Part shown: in pieces, positions 33,227 to 42,780 of the stretch
Numbering within the stretch: the stretch's first letter is position 1
Layout: the number at the start of each line of letters is the position of its first letter
DNA from: Anaerolineaceae bacterium
GTDB taxonomy: Bacteria > Chloroflexota > Anaerolineae > Anaerolineales > Anaerolineaceae
Direction: 5' to 3'
Assembly (NCBI GenBank): GCA_016841525.1
Contig: JAENYZ010000003.1
Span: forward strand, 248,001-312,000
DNA: 64,000 nt
Position numbers and translations under genes: made by a program
The notes under the pieces: generated by a model
Told to the model about the DNA's origin: nothing
The model's input: the letters and a program-made list of their open reading frames with translations, nothing else
The model's database searches: none

Positions 33227-34552
33227 TTATGAAATCGGCCACACTTTAGATATCTTTTTTGGGAACAGCGCATCCAGCAAATGGGCTGTCAGGTCATCTT
33301 TTGTGCCGCAATCCTTGTGCATGTATTTAATCTCATCAATGGTCCGGTAGCCAAAAACCATGTGTAAAAAGGTCAGAGGCGGGAAAGCAGCGCTACTGTT
33401 TTCCAACTCGTCGAAGGAGAGGTTTTTGACAGTTTTGAGCTGTCCATTTTCAAAGGAAAGGGATAAACCATCCCTGTAAAAATTCAGTTTTAGCTCCCCA
33501 GTGTAATTTGCAAAAGCGGATTCTTTAAGCCGTGTTTCCAGGACAGGCTGGATCGTCTTCAGGAAAGCAGCAAGATCAGGCACTCGGAGATAATAAGCAT
33601 AAGGTTTGATTTCCCTTGGCAGTTGGGTCTCGGTTACCAGGTACGCAGGATGCGTTTCTCCCAACCAAAAGCCGAACATTTTTTGTTCCTGCTTCTGTTC
33701 TTTGGCAAGTTCTTCCCCTTTTTTCCAGAGGAAGCGGATCACGCTGGGGGTGACCTCTGACCAGGAAAAGTCCGGTGTAATCTCGTAAATCGTCAATGTG
33801 CTGTTCTTTCCCCATTTCACGGGTGGAATACCAATAAATCCCACCTGTTCCTTTTTATTGTTTTCAATAATGTAGATTTCTCGGCGATTGATATTATATT
33901 GCCGTTTGCCTGTTAGCTCATACTTCCAGAGGGCATCATCCCATAGGACATTGACCATACTCCGGCGGCAGCCGCGTTCGTAGTTCTCTTCTACGAAGGG
34001 GATATCAGATTCGACTGCCTGGCGAAAATGATAAGGTTCTACCTGCTCATCTTTGATTTCCGGCACATGAATTTCGTAGCCAGCACGCCCCCCGCTCAGG
34101 TTCAAGGTCATTTCATAACCGAACAAGCGGTAGTAATATGGGATCCCGGTGATTGCCTGCACCAGTTCACCGCGCTCAACACTCCATTGATGTAGTATTT
34201 CAAATTGCTGCCGGATCAACCCGCGTCGGCGGTATGCCTTTTTTGTCCCGACCAGCTCCGGACGTCCAACTTTGAAGGGAATGCCCTCGTAAGACCATGT
34301 TTGTGAGATGTGGCAGCAGCTTGAAACAATTTCACCATTGGTTGTGTTTTCGACGATTGTAAAGTCAGCGGTATCAAATGTCGGTCCATCGCCGCTGACC
34401 AGGTCCCTGACCCATGCTTCCAGGCCAACCCCATCCCATTCGCCTTCGCTGTGAATCTCAGTGGTAAAATCAACCAGGGCTTGTTCATCCCCTAAAGCCG
34501 CATGACGGATGATTAATCCTTCTCCCAAATCGCGTATTATTTTTCCAGTCAT
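33227..34552 (-). CDS. Eis-like GNAT N-acetyltransferase
   Basis: 441 residues, the length of Eis-type enzymes, with two GNAT-like folds and a C-terminal sterol-carrier-like domain. The acetyl-CoA motif is ELVGTKKAYRRRGLIRQQFE (about residues 104-123), followed by ITGIPYYYRLFGYEM. The C-terminal third (from about 310) contains the mixed alpha/beta part with LSFENGQLKTVKNLSFDE, in keeping with the SCP2-like domain. Eis enzymes acetylate amines including aminoglycosides; environmental relatives have unknown substrates. GGAGA lies 11 bases before the ATG. Confidence 0.78.
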   Translation of the reverse strand: MTGKIIRDLGEGLIIRHAALGDEQALVDFTTEIHSEGEWDGVGLEAWVRDLVSGDGPTFDTADFTIVENTTNGEIVSSCCHISQTWSYEGIPFKVGRPELVGTKKAYRRRGLIRQQFEILHQWSVERGELVQAITGIPYYYRLFGYEMTLNLSGGRAGYEIHVPEIKDEQVEPYHFRQAVESDIPFVEENYERGCRRSMVNVLWDDALWKYELTGKRQYNINRREIYIIENNKKEQVGFIGIPPVKWGKNSTLTIYEITPDFSWSEVTPSVIRFLWKKGEELAKEQKQEQKMFGFWLGETHPAYLVTETQLPREIKPYAYYLRVPDLAAFLKTIQPVLETRLKESAFANYTGELKLNFYRDGLSLSFENGQLKTVKNLSFDELENSSAAFPPLTFLHMVFGYRTIDEIKYMHKDCGTKDDLTAHLLDALFPKKISKVWPIS

Positions 34553-34616
34553 TACTTATTGTCTCCTTATTTCCAGTTCAATTGAATTGTAATTTATCCT
34601 CAATAAAAATAGGGGT

Positions 34617-34622
34617 TATACT
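34617..34622 (+). promoter_or_regulatory. -10 box directly before an MFS start codon
   Basis: TATACT ends 6 bases before the ATG at 34629, so transcription would start about at the start codon (a leaderless mRNA). No ribosome site stands at normal distance and no strong -35 is seen. Confidence 0.35.
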
Positions 34623-34628
34623 TTGGCC

Positions 34629-35816
34629 ATGCGAAAAAAATTTAACGCATTTTATTTTATCCTTTTTCTATCCTTTGGAATTATTGGTCCCTATCGTGCT
34701 TTATATTTCACCGAAAAAGGATTTTCCGGCACACAAATAGGAATTTTGATTGGCGTTGTCCCGATTTTAAGCATCATATTGCAGCCGGTATGGAGTGCAT
34801 TGAGCGACGTGTTTCATACGCGGAGATTATTACTGGTTGTCGGTTGTCTGGGTGTGAGCGCCGCAATGGTAGGGGTCGGGCTGGCAGACTCATTCATCTC
34901 AAATTTTATCTATTTTATGTTGTTTTCTATCTTCATCACGCCAATCGGACCAATAGGAACAGCCTTTGTTCTGGATTATCTGGATGAGATTGAAAAGCCG
35001 GACACGCTGAGCCTGATCCGTGTGTGGGGAACCGTTGGGTTCGGCACGTCAAGCTTACTGCTCGGCAGTCTACTAATGGATAAGTATTTAAACACTTTTC
35101 CCTGGATTCTGGCTGGAATTTATCTCTTATTAGCACTTGTGAGTTTGGTGCTGCCGGAAAGTAAAACAATGACTTTTCAGCCAAATATCAATTTGAATGA
35201 ATTGTCGCAGCTTTCTAAAAATAAAGAATTTGTGGTGTTTCTGGTGGGGATGATTTTTATTGGTGCCACAATGATCATTGCCAGCAGTTACCAGGCAATT
35301 TTTTTATTGTCAATGAATGCTTCGACACTGTTGATTGGGATCGCAATTGCTTTACCGGCCTTTGTAGAAATCCCAATGATGCTTGTTGCGCCGAAATTTT
35401 TAAGAAATGTTCACATCCGTTGGCTCATCATGTTAGGCGCGATCATTTTACCCATCCGTTGGATTTCATTTTATTTCATTCAGAATCCTGGTTGGGTCAT
35501 CCCTGTTCAAATATTCAATGGTTTTACAACCATCGGTGTTGAGATTGCGGGGGTATCGTATATTGATAAAAGCATCTCCCCGAAGTGGCGCGCTACAGGG
35601 CAGGGATTGTATACAACAGCTACGTTCGGGATAGGACCAGGTATTGGTAATTTTATTGCGGGGAATATCATTGAAAGGTACAACATTCGCGCCATCTGGG
35701 GCTTGAATTTGTTCCTGGGAATGGTGGGATTGATATTGCTATTTCTTGCGCTGTGGTTTTTTAGCCGGTCCGCGGAAAAATTCAGTTATGAAAAAAGCAA
35801 AGTCACAGATCGATAA
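34629..35816 (+). CDS. MFS transporter
   Basis: 395 residues from ATG 34629; the frame also has TTG at 34623. Twelve membrane segments, with the first loop FTEKGFSGTQIGILIGVVP and the 2-3 loop WSALSDVFHTRR, a variant of the MFS motif D-x-x-G-x-R/K. The arrangement and sequence resemble the MFS_1-like/nucleoside-symporter-like group. The substrate is unknown. It is a tandem paralogue of the gene at 36066 (shared WSxLSDVFxTR, SLIRxWG and KWRATGQGLY). There is no ribosome site, and a -10 box lies just before the start. Confidence 0.85.
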   Translation: MRKKFNAFYFILFLSFGIIGPYRALYFTEKGFSGTQIGILIGVVPILSIILQPVWSALSDVFHTRRLLLVVGCLGVSAAMVGVGLADSFISNFIYFMLFSIFITPIGPIGTAFVLDYLDEIEKPDTLSLIRVWGTVGFGTSSLLLGSLLMDKYLNTFPWILAGIYLLLALVSLVLPESKTMTFQPNINLNELSQLSKNKEFVVFLVGMIFIGATMIIASSYQAIFLLSMNASTLLIGIAIALPAFVEIPMMLVAPKFLRNVHIRWLIMLGAIILPIRWISFYFIQNPGWVIPVQIFNGFTTIGVEIAGVSYIDKSISPKWRATGQGLYTTATFGIGPGIGNFIAGNIIERYNIRAIWGLNLFLGMVGLILLFLALWFFSRSAEKFSYEKSKVTDR

Positions 35817-36065
35817 TTTCTTACATTGATCCCTGGAGATTTGACTTTTATCTGTAAGTTCATTATCCCCATCAATCTTTTCTAAAACCGCATTTGTCAT
35901 GATCGTAGTACATCTTTGTGATTTTCAAATGGTGTACTCCACACTGTGGTACTTACTTGAACTAATGAGCCCCCCTGACCTTTCTTGTTTTTTGCATTGA
36001 GAAAATTGTTTTTCATATCCCTGGCATTGAAGGCGGTATACTTATCAGAGTTTGCTTGAGGACTT

Positions 36066-37217
36066 ATGAAAACAAAATATAAAATTTATTTTTTCTTCCA
36101 GTATCTTGTCATGGGCGTCATTGGGCCCTACCTGGCAGTATTCCTTTATGAGAAAGGCTATTCCGGCGCTCAAATTGGCTTGCTGCTGGGTGCTATGCCA
36201 ATTACCATATTGATTTTTCAACCGCTGTGGAGTTACTTAAGCGATGTTTTCAACACTCGCAAGCGCTTGTTGCTTTTTGGCAGCATTGGCGCTGGGTTGG
36301 CGGCATTGGGCTTGGGTTATGCCCCATCTTTTTGGGTTGCCTTTATTTGTGCCGTACTTCTTGCGGCAATGCAGGCACCACTTATGCCGATAAGCAATGC
36401 CCTTGTGCTGGACTACCTGGAGGAAACCCAAAAACCAGATGATTACAGCTTAATTCGTTTGTGGGGTTCCCTGGCTTTCGCTGTTTCGAGCATGCTGATA
36501 GGGGGTCTGTTTATTGATCAACTGCTGGTTTACTTCGCCTGGTTGGTGGCTGGAATGTACTTTCTCCAGGCAGGTTTGAGCCTGAGTCTGTCTGAATGGG
36601 GCATTGAATATTCCCACTCGGATTTCAAAAGACTTGATTTCCTGACAAAAAACCCCAGTTTTGCTGTTTTCTTACTTGGGAGTGTCTTTATCGGTGCAAC
36701 GATCAATGTTGTTTTGAACTACCAAACGCTTTTTCTTCAATTCCTCGGCACATCATCATGGATGGTAGGCTCGACCATTGCTCTTCAAGCCTTGATTGAA
36801 ATGCCAATGATGGCGGCGGTCCCATTTCTATTGAAGCGTTTTTCAATGCGACGCATCATCTTTGTTGGCGCCCTGGTGCTGCCCATTCGTTGGTTTTTGT
36901 ACATTTTTATTAAAAATCCAAACTGGGTTTTACCAACACAAATTCTTCACAGTGTGGCTGTGGTGGGATTTATGGTGATCGGTGTTTCCTTCATAGATAA
37001 ACATATCAGTCCAAAATGGCGAGCAACGGGGCAGGGGCTGTATAATGCTGCGACGAGCGGCATTGGTGCTGCTATAGGTGCTGGTCTTGCAGGTGTGATC
37101 TTTGATCGTTTCGACATTCGCGCTGTCTGGCTGTTGAATTTGATCTTTGGTTTGATTGGTTTAGGTTTATTGTTGATCAGTTTTAAGGGCTTCAGAAAAA
37201 GTGAAAGTTTGGAATAA
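36066..37217 (+). CDS. MFS transporter, tandem paralogue
   Basis: 383 residues, twelve membrane segments. FLYEKGYSGAQIGLLLGAMP, WSYLSDVFNTRKR, YSLIRLWGS and SPKWRATGQGLYNAATSGIG are near-copies of blocks in the MFS gene at 34629. Start codon has GAGGACTT 4 bases upstream and a TATACT box at 36037-36042, so this copy has its own promoter with a short leader. Substrate unknown; the doubling suggests two related solutes or a heteromeric pair. Confidence 0.86.
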   Translation: MKTKYKIYFFFQYLVMGVIGPYLAVFLYEKGYSGAQIGLLLGAMPITILIFQPLWSYLSDVFNTRKRLLLFGSIGAGLAALGLGYAPSFWVAFICAVLLAAMQAPLMPISNALVLDYLEETQKPDDYSLIRLWGSLAFAVSSMLIGGLFIDQLLVYFAWLVAGMYFLQAGLSLSLSEWGIEYSHSDFKRLDFLTKNPSFAVFLLGSVFIGATINVVLNYQTLFLQFLGTSSWMVGSTIALQALIEMPMMAAVPFLLKRFSMRRIIFVGALVLPIRWFLYIFIKNPNWVLPTQILHSVAVVGFMVIGVSFIDKHISPKWRATGQGLYNAATSGIGAAIGAGLAGVIFDRFDIRAVWLLNLIFGLIGLGLLLISFKGFRKSESLE

Positions 37218-37259
37218 TTCGCCGGTGATTATTTGACAAGAAATTGGAAGGGTATGCTT

Positions 37260-37652
37260 ATGAAAAAGCCAGTACAAAAAAACGGAATTCGAACATATCT
37301 CATTTACTTACTTGTTGGTGCTGCACTAGGCCTGTACTATGGCTTGTTTTACAAACATCCGGGCACGCCGCCAGCCTATTTGATGGCAGTTGTATTGGCT
37401 CTTGCTGCTGCGGGTATTACAACAGCGGTTCAATATTGGAAGAATAAATCGCCCTTCAGAGTCATTTTGAAGGATTTTTTTAGAGTCTTTGTCATATTTG
37501 CAATCTTTTTAGTCGGTTTGGAATTGCGAAAAGTAATTTTTGAAGAATGGGGAAAAACCATTGTTACTATCTACACCACCACCCTGGGACTGGTGCTTGG
37601 ATTAATTGTTGCCTATCAAAGACATTCTATTGAGAAAATAGGGAAGCGATAA
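37260..37652 (+). CDS. Small membrane protein of unknown function
   Basis: 130 residues from ATG 37260, selected because GGAAGGG lies 7 bases upstream; earlier TTG and ATG codons overlap that site. Four predicted membrane helices (IYLLVGAALGLYYGLFY, AYLMAVVLALAAAGITTAV, VFVIFAIFLVGLEL, TIYTTTLGLVLGLIVAY), basic ends, no recognised family. It begins 42 bases after the second MFS gene and ends before a strong terminator, so it is probably the last gene of that unit. Confidence 0.65.
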   Translation: MKKPVQKNGIRTYLIYLLVGAALGLYYGLFYKHPGTPPAYLMAVVLALAAAGITTAVQYWKNKSPFRVILKDFFRVFVIFAIFLVGLELRKVIFEEWGKTIVTIYTTTLGLVLGLIVAYQRHSIEKIGKR

Positions 37653-37695
37653 TTTAATGGATTTTAAAAAGCTGCCATGTTGGTGTTTTAACATT

Positions 37696-37754
37696 TAAGC
37701 CCGATTCTTTTCAGATCATTCCAGCTTTGAAAGAATCGGGCTTATGATTTATCA
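37696..37754. terminator. Terminator between convergent genes
   Basis: TAAGCCCGATTCTTT (37696-37710) pairs with AAAGAATCGGGCTTA (37740-37754); the loop is about 29 bases. It lies between the small membrane protein gene and pepF. Confidence 0.75.
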
Positions 37755-37769
37755 GTCGTTCTTAAAACC

Positions 37770-39542
37770 TCAGCTTATCGCTTCCAACCTCGTCACCATC
37801 TCGTCAATCACATCGTAGCCGCCCTGCCAGAATTCGGCCGTTGTCACATCGATGCCGGCATTGGCAAGCAGTTCGACCGGGGCGATGGAGCCGCCTGCTG
37901 CGAGGATGTTCATGTACCGGGGCTTGAAGGACTCGCCTTCTTCCTGGTACTGCTTGTAAAGCGAGAGCACCAGCAGTTGGCCAAAGGCGTAGGCGTAGAC
38001 ATAAAATGGCACATTGAAAATATGGGGGATCGTGATCCATTCCCAGCGAAATTCATCGGAAATTTCCACAGAATCGCCGAATTCGCTCTTCAGGTTTTTA
38101 AGATAGGCATCAGCCAGGTCACTGACCTGTGCTCCCTTGGCAATCATCTCATGTGCTTCTTTTTCAAACATCGCAAAATAATTCTGCCGCAGGATTGTAG
38201 CAAAGGAGTCGTCCATCTGGCGGAATAGGAGATCACGCCGGACTGCTTCATTGGTTTCCTGTGAGAGCAATTTGTCGATCAGCATCATTTCGCCGAATGT
38301 GGAAGCTGTTTCAGCCAATGGCAGGCAGGCGTGCTGTGTGAATGCACTGTGTTCCTGAGCCATCAGGGAGTGGATGCCGTGCCCCAATTCGTGCGCCATG
38401 GTCGCGACATCATCCGGGCGTTCCTGGTAATTGAGTAAAACCCAGGGGGTTAATGCTGGTTCTATAGTGGCACAAAAAGCACCGCTCATTTTCCCTTTTC
38501 GCACTTCACTGTCAACGTGGTTCTCGTCAAGAATTTTCTTTGCCATATCACCGAATTTGGGCTCAAATTCGTAGAAGGAATCGAGCACAATATCGGCTGC
38601 CTGGTTAAATTGATATTTTTTATCGGATTTCTCTACCGGGGCATAGATATCATAGCGGCGAAGCTTATCCATACCAAGCCGTTTGGCTTTTAGCTGGAAG
38701 AAGCGGTGGAAATGCTTGGCATTCTTTTTGGTGACATCCAAAAGGGTTTCAACCACCTCGTCCGGGATATCATTGACCAGGTTGCGAACAGAAAGAGGTT
38801 TCTTAAAGCCGCGTAAATTGAGGTTCTCGTTACGCCAGTCCCGAGCAATTGCTTGGTAAATTTGTCCAAGGATTGGCGCATCCTGTTGATAAACACGGAA
38901 TAATTCCTGGTAGGCACGGGCGCGTAAATCCGGGTCATCTTCCTTGAACAGTGCAGAAATCTCACCGCGAGTCATTTCTTTTTCTTCACCGTCCACTTCT
39001 AACTTAAAGGTATAACGGTTGGTGATTGAGTCATACAGCATGTTGAGGGCATTAACGCCGGTCACGTCTTTGATGTTGATAATTTTTTCTTCGGGTTCAC
39101 TGAGGGTATAATCCTTGAAATTGCGCATAGCTTCAAGCCAGTATCGGAAATCGCCAGAAGCTTTGAGTAAGCGCTGTGCATTATCCTCATCCAAAGCTTT
39201 CCACCACAGGCTAAAAAAGATAATTTTGTTGCCCATTTCGGCATGGAACTGGCCAACTCGGGCAACCTCAGCCTGGGCTTTCTCATCCTGGGTGTCGGCA
39301 GAAAATACTAATTCCGTAAAACCACCCAATCGGTGCGCCAGGCGGAAAAATTGTTCATATTCAGTGATGATGTTGACGAATTGTTCTTCATTGAGTTCAG
39401 GGGAAAGCTGATCCCTGTATGCCTCAAATTTTTCAACACCTGCTTTAATTTTCTTAAACGTAGCCTCGTAGTTGGTATCGTCAAATCCTGAAAATAGATC
39501 CTTCAGACTCCAGGCTTTTTGAGTATATGTTTGTTCTGTCAT
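37770..39542 (-). CDS. pepF: Oligoendopeptidase F (M3 family)
   Basis: 590 residues, a full M3B enzyme. The zinc site is MAHELGHGIHS with His384, Glu385 and His388; the third ligand Glu lies in the following helix (ETASTFGEMM). WKALDED and YWLEAMRNFKDYTLSE are typical of the N-terminal helical half. The protein cuts peptides of about 7 to 17 residues in the cytoplasm and fits a peptide-using lifestyle together with the M32 carboxypeptidase at 54253. AAGGAAAA precedes the ATG. Confidence 0.95.
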   Translation of the reverse strand: MTEQTYTQKAWSLKDLFSGFDDTNYEATFKKIKAGVEKFEAYRDQLSPELNEEQFVNIITEYEQFFRLAHRLGGFTELVFSADTQDEKAQAEVARVGQFHAEMGNKIIFFSLWWKALDEDNAQRLLKASGDFRYWLEAMRNFKDYTLSEPEEKIINIKDVTGVNALNMLYDSITNRYTFKLEVDGEEKEMTRGEISALFKEDDPDLRARAYQELFRVYQQDAPILGQIYQAIARDWRNENLNLRGFKKPLSVRNLVNDIPDEVVETLLDVTKKNAKHFHRFFQLKAKRLGMDKLRRYDIYAPVEKSDKKYQFNQAADIVLDSFYEFEPKFGDMAKKILDENHVDSEVRKGKMSGAFCATIEPALTPWVLLNYQERPDDVATMAHELGHGIHSLMAQEHSAFTQHACLPLAETASTFGEMMLIDKLLSQETNEAVRRDLLFRQMDDSFATILRQNYFAMFEKEAHEMIAKGAQVSDLADAYLKNLKSEFGDSVEISDEFRWEWITIPHIFNVPFYVYAYAFGQLLVLSLYKQYQEEGESFKPRYMNILAAGGSIAPVELLANAGIDVTTAEFWQGGYDVIDEMVTRLEAIS

Positions 39543-39583
39543 TCATTTTCCTTTTTATATATTTAAATATTTCCGACACTAGG

Positions 39584-40711
39584 TTACCCCATTTTTGCCG
39601 GTTTCGTTTGTTTTGATAATTCCTCGCGTACCAGCTCGCGGAGATGATCGATTGGTTGGCGCTGTTTTTCTTTTTCATCCCAGTAATACCATACTTTCCA
39701 TCCATTACTGGGACCGTCATGAATGGTCTTGGCAAGCTGATGGATGGATCCGCGCTGACCGTTAAAGGAGAGCTTCCCATCAGCAAGAACCTTCGCAGTC
39801 AGGGTGCCATCTGCACCGAAATACAGCAATTGTCCGGGTTCCAGCATCCCATTTTCGACCAGGTTGCCAAAAGGGACCCGTTTTTGGCGGCGCGGGTTGG
39901 GTGTGACGTAAATAGGCGGGTCAAATTCCAGCTGTACCACTTGTTTTACCCGTTTCATAGCCAGTTCTGCATATTTTTTGTCGATCTCAACGCCGATGAA
40001 ATGGCGATGGAGCTTGCGTGCTACCGCCCCGGTTGTACCTGTGCCAAAGAATGGGTCTAAAATCACATCCTCGGGGTTTGAACTGGACATAATGACGCGG
40101 TACAACAGCGCTTCCGGTTTTTGTGTTGGGTGTGCTTTTTCACCTTCGTCGTCTTTCAAGCGTTCGCTGCCGGTACAGATGGGGATATACCAGTCGCTGC
40201 GCATCTGCAAGTCGTCATTGAGGCCCTTCATGGCATGATAATTGAAGGTGTACCTGGCGCCTTTTTCCTTTTGCATCCAGAGTAAGGTTTCATGTGCATT
40301 GGTATAACGAACGCCTCTGAAATTTGGCATCGGGTTGGCTTTAACCCACACTACATCATTCAGGAACCAGAACCCGAGGTCTTGCAGTATTTTACCGACC
40401 CTGTAGATATTGTGATAAGATCCGATGACCCATAAGGTGCCGGTGGGCTTTAACACTCTGCGGCAGGCAGTCAGCCATTCCTTGGTGAATTGGTCATATT
40501 GGGCAAAGCTATCAAACTGGTCCCAATCGTCGTCAACGGCATCCACCATAGTCTGGTTAGGGCGCCACAATTCACCCTCTAATTGGAGATTGTACGGCGG
40601 ATCCGCAAAAACCAGGTCCACCGAATTTTCAGGTAATTCCTGGAGAACCTGGCGGCAATCGCCAATCAAGACCTGGTCAAGCGGCAGAGAGGGGGTATGC
40701 TTGGACATCAT
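39584..40711 (-). CDS. CcrM-like adenine DNA methyltransferase
   Basis: 375 residues, beta-class N6-adenine methyltransferase: DPPY (residues 37-40) comes before the SAM motif DPFFGTGTTG (219-228). The blocks NLQLEGELWRPNQT, VDAVDDDWDQF and HPTQKPEALLYR, and the C-terminal RAMA-type domain (about 270-365, with SIHQLAKTIH and NGWKVWYYWDE), are the hallmark of the CcrM/HinfI group, which methylates GANTC. There is no restriction endonuclease gene beside it, so it is an orphan methylase. It is divergent from recJ. The specificity is inferred from homology, not shown. Two ATG codons in tandem start it. Confidence 0.9.
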   Translation of the reverse strand: MMSKHTPSLPLDQVLIGDCRQVLQELPENSVDLVFADPPYNLQLEGELWRPNQTMVDAVDDDWDQFDSFAQYDQFTKEWLTACRRVLKPTGTLWVIGSYHNIYRVGKILQDLGFWFLNDVVWVKANPMPNFRGVRYTNAHETLLWMQKEKGARYTFNYHAMKGLNDDLQMRSDWYIPICTGSERLKDDEGEKAHPTQKPEALLYRVIMSSSNPEDVILDPFFGTGTTGAVARKLHRHFIGVEIDKKYAELAMKRVKQVVQLEFDPPIYVTPNPRRQKRVPFGNLVENGMLEPGQLLYFGADGTLTAKVLADGKLSFNGQRGSIHQLAKTIHDGPSNGWKVWYYWDEKEKQRQPIDHLRELVREELSKQTKPAKMG

Positions 40712-40841
40712 TGTCTTATTTTAACGGCTTTTATTCACTTTGGGAAATAAGTCATGCAAGTCATCTTATAAGCATCGCAATAGCACATTGTCCCATCGGT
40801 TATAATCGATTTACACGAATTTACTATCCTGGAAAGAGATT

Positions 40842-42581
40842 ATGACATCTGAGCCCACTTACAACCCTTTGCCCAAACGATGGAAAATACAATCACCTTA
40901 TCCGGGACACATTAATGATTCCCTCTCCGACTACAATGCATTTATGCGCCAACTGCTTTATAACAGGGGGATAACGAACAATCATGCCGCTGCGCATTTC
41001 ATTGCCGGCACCGTTGACCATTCAACGGATCCGTTTTTGATCAAAGATATGGACCTTGCTGTGGAAAGACTCCACCAGGCAATCGTGCAAAATGAAAACA
41101 TCGTTGTTTACGGCGATTATGATGCTGACGGCGTTACTTCATCAGCCCTGGTGAAGCTCTTCCTGGACGCGCTTGGTATTCAGGCACGGGTATATATCCC
41201 CAATCGCTATGATGAAGGCTATGGTTTGAATGACGATGCGATCCGGGAATTAGCCCAGGAGGGGACCAACCTGATCATCACCGTGGATTGCGGCGTTCGG
41301 GCAATCAAAGAAATTAGCTTGGCAAATGAATTAGATGTGGATGTGGTTGTCACCGATCACCACAATCCTGGCTCAGAATTGCCGCCAGCGGTGGCAGTTA
41401 TTGATCCAAAGCAAGAGGGCGATTTTTACCCTGAGACATTCCTGGCTGGCGTGGGTTTGGCTTATAAATTGGCACAAGCATACCTTGAAAGGTACCCACA
41501 AAAAGGGGTGGACGCTGATGATTGGTTGGACCTGGTAGCGATCGGAACCGTGGCGGACCTGGCACCCCTGCGTGGTGAAAACCGTATGCTGGTAAAAAAA
41601 GGTCTAGCAAAAATCCAAACCGCCCCGCGGCAGGGGGTGTTTTCCCTGGCGCAAATTGCAGGGATTGATTACCGAAAATGTGATGCGTCCAACATTGGCT
41701 TTGGTTTGGGGCCGCGCCTGAATGCGGCCGGGCGCCTGGAATCGGCACTTATGGCTTTTGAACTGCTGACTACGGATGATCCAAATGTGGCAGGGGAACT
41801 GGCGCAAAAGCTTGAGTCTTACAACAGCGAACGCCAGGATATGACTCATGAGATCCGAAAGGAAGCCGCACAACGGGTTTTGGAAGCGGACCCGGATGCG
41901 GTTTTGTTCTTTGCGGCAGATCCTAATTTTAGCGAGGGTGTGGTAGGCCTGGCGGCATCTCGCCTGACAGAAGCCTTTTATCGTCCGGCGATTATTGGGC
42001 ACCGCGGTGATGAGGTCACAGTCGCTTCATGCCGTTCGATTCCAGAGTTTCACATCACCCAGGCGCTGGATGCTTGTTCGGATTTGTTGGTGCGTCACGG
42101 CGGGCATGCTGCCGCCGCAGGGTTTACAGTGCGCAATGAGCACTGCGACACCCTTGTTGATCGGTTGACTGCAATTGCGCAGGAACAGCTCAGCGAAGTG
42201 GTACTAGAACCGGAATTGATCATCGATCGAGAGAACATATTGGAAAATTTGGGTGGGAAGTTCATCCCGGGAATTTTAGAAGATTTGCATCAATTAGAGC
42301 CAACTGGGAGGGGAAACCCCGAACCTATTTTCGTTTCCCGTGATGTTGCTGTGCGTCATGCCAGGTGCGTGGGAAAAGAAGGTTCACACCTTAAGTTGAC
42401 CTTGCAGGCAGGTCGGAATCTCTTTGATGGGATTGCCTTCCGTCAGGGTTACTGGATGGAGGATATGCCTGAGCGGGTGGATATTGCTTATCGGTTTGAG
42501 ATGAACGAATTCAACGGACGCAGCACGCTGCAGTTGAATATTAAGGATATTAAGCCAGTGGGTTTGGGAGAATGTGAATAG
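40842..42581 (+). CDS. recJ: Single-stranded-DNA-specific exonuclease RecJ
   Basis: 579 residues. The DHH phosphoesterase motifs are intact: GDYDADGVTSS (91-101), ITVDCG, and VTDHHNPG (Asp172-His-His174); the DHHA1 domain has RHGGHAAAAGF. An OB-fold end follows (about 460-579). RecJ degrades single-stranded DNA 5' to 3' in recombination and mismatch repair. GGAAAGAG lies before the ATG. It is divergent from the CcrM-like gene. The stop TAG begins a GTGAGTGGTGA tract, and a dispersed repeat follows. Confidence 0.95.
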   Translation: MTSEPTYNPLPKRWKIQSPYPGHINDSLSDYNAFMRQLLYNRGITNNHAAAHFIAGTVDHSTDPFLIKDMDLAVERLHQAIVQNENIVVYGDYDADGVTSSALVKLFLDALGIQARVYIPNRYDEGYGLNDDAIRELAQEGTNLIITVDCGVRAIKEISLANELDVDVVVTDHHNPGSELPPAVAVIDPKQEGDFYPETFLAGVGLAYKLAQAYLERYPQKGVDADDWLDLVAIGTVADLAPLRGENRMLVKKGLAKIQTAPRQGVFSLAQIAGIDYRKCDASNIGFGLGPRLNAAGRLESALMAFELLTTDDPNVAGELAQKLESYNSERQDMTHEIRKEAAQRVLEADPDAVLFFAADPNFSEGVVGLAASRLTEAFYRPAIIGHRGDEVTVASCRSIPEFHITQALDACSDLLVRHGGHAAAAGFTVRNEHCDTLVDRLTAIAQEQLSEVVLEPELIIDRENILENLGGKFIPGILEDLHQLEPTGRGNPEPIFVSRDVAVRHARCVGKEGSHLKLTLQAGRNLFDGIAFRQGYWMEDMPERVDIAYRFEMNEFNGRSTLQLNIKDIKPVGLGECE

Positions 42582-42598
42582 TGAGTGGTGAGTGGTGA
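42579..42598 (+). repeat. GTGAGTGGTGA tract starting at the recJ stop codon
   Basis: Two units of GTGAGTG beginning at the last base of the TAG stop. Same class as the tracts at 11127 and 17813. Confidence 0.5.
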
Positions 42599-42616
42599 AT
42601 CGGGAACATGACCCGC

Positions 42617-42772
42617 CCTGATTTACGTTTACAGGATTTATTAGAAAAAAGTAGGGTGCAGTGCGATTTTCACTGCACCATCATAGGCATGTCTCCAATA
42701 TCAAACTAGTCTAACCAAATTTGCTTAAAATGTAATGCACAAAATCGGCGGGATGAAATACGCATCCCGTCC
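42617..42772. repeat. Dispersed repeats between recJ and the rhomboid gene
   Basis: CCTGATTTACGTTTACAGGA (42617) is an exact copy of the start of the element at 11159. It is followed by a perfect 9-bp hairpin GGTGCAGTG/CACTGCACC (42655-42663, 42671-42679) in a GTAGGGTG context like that at 2705, and by a third hairpin GGCGGGATG/CATCCCGTCC (42747-42755, 42763-42772). Confidence 0.6.
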
Positions 42773-42780
42773 TATATGGC

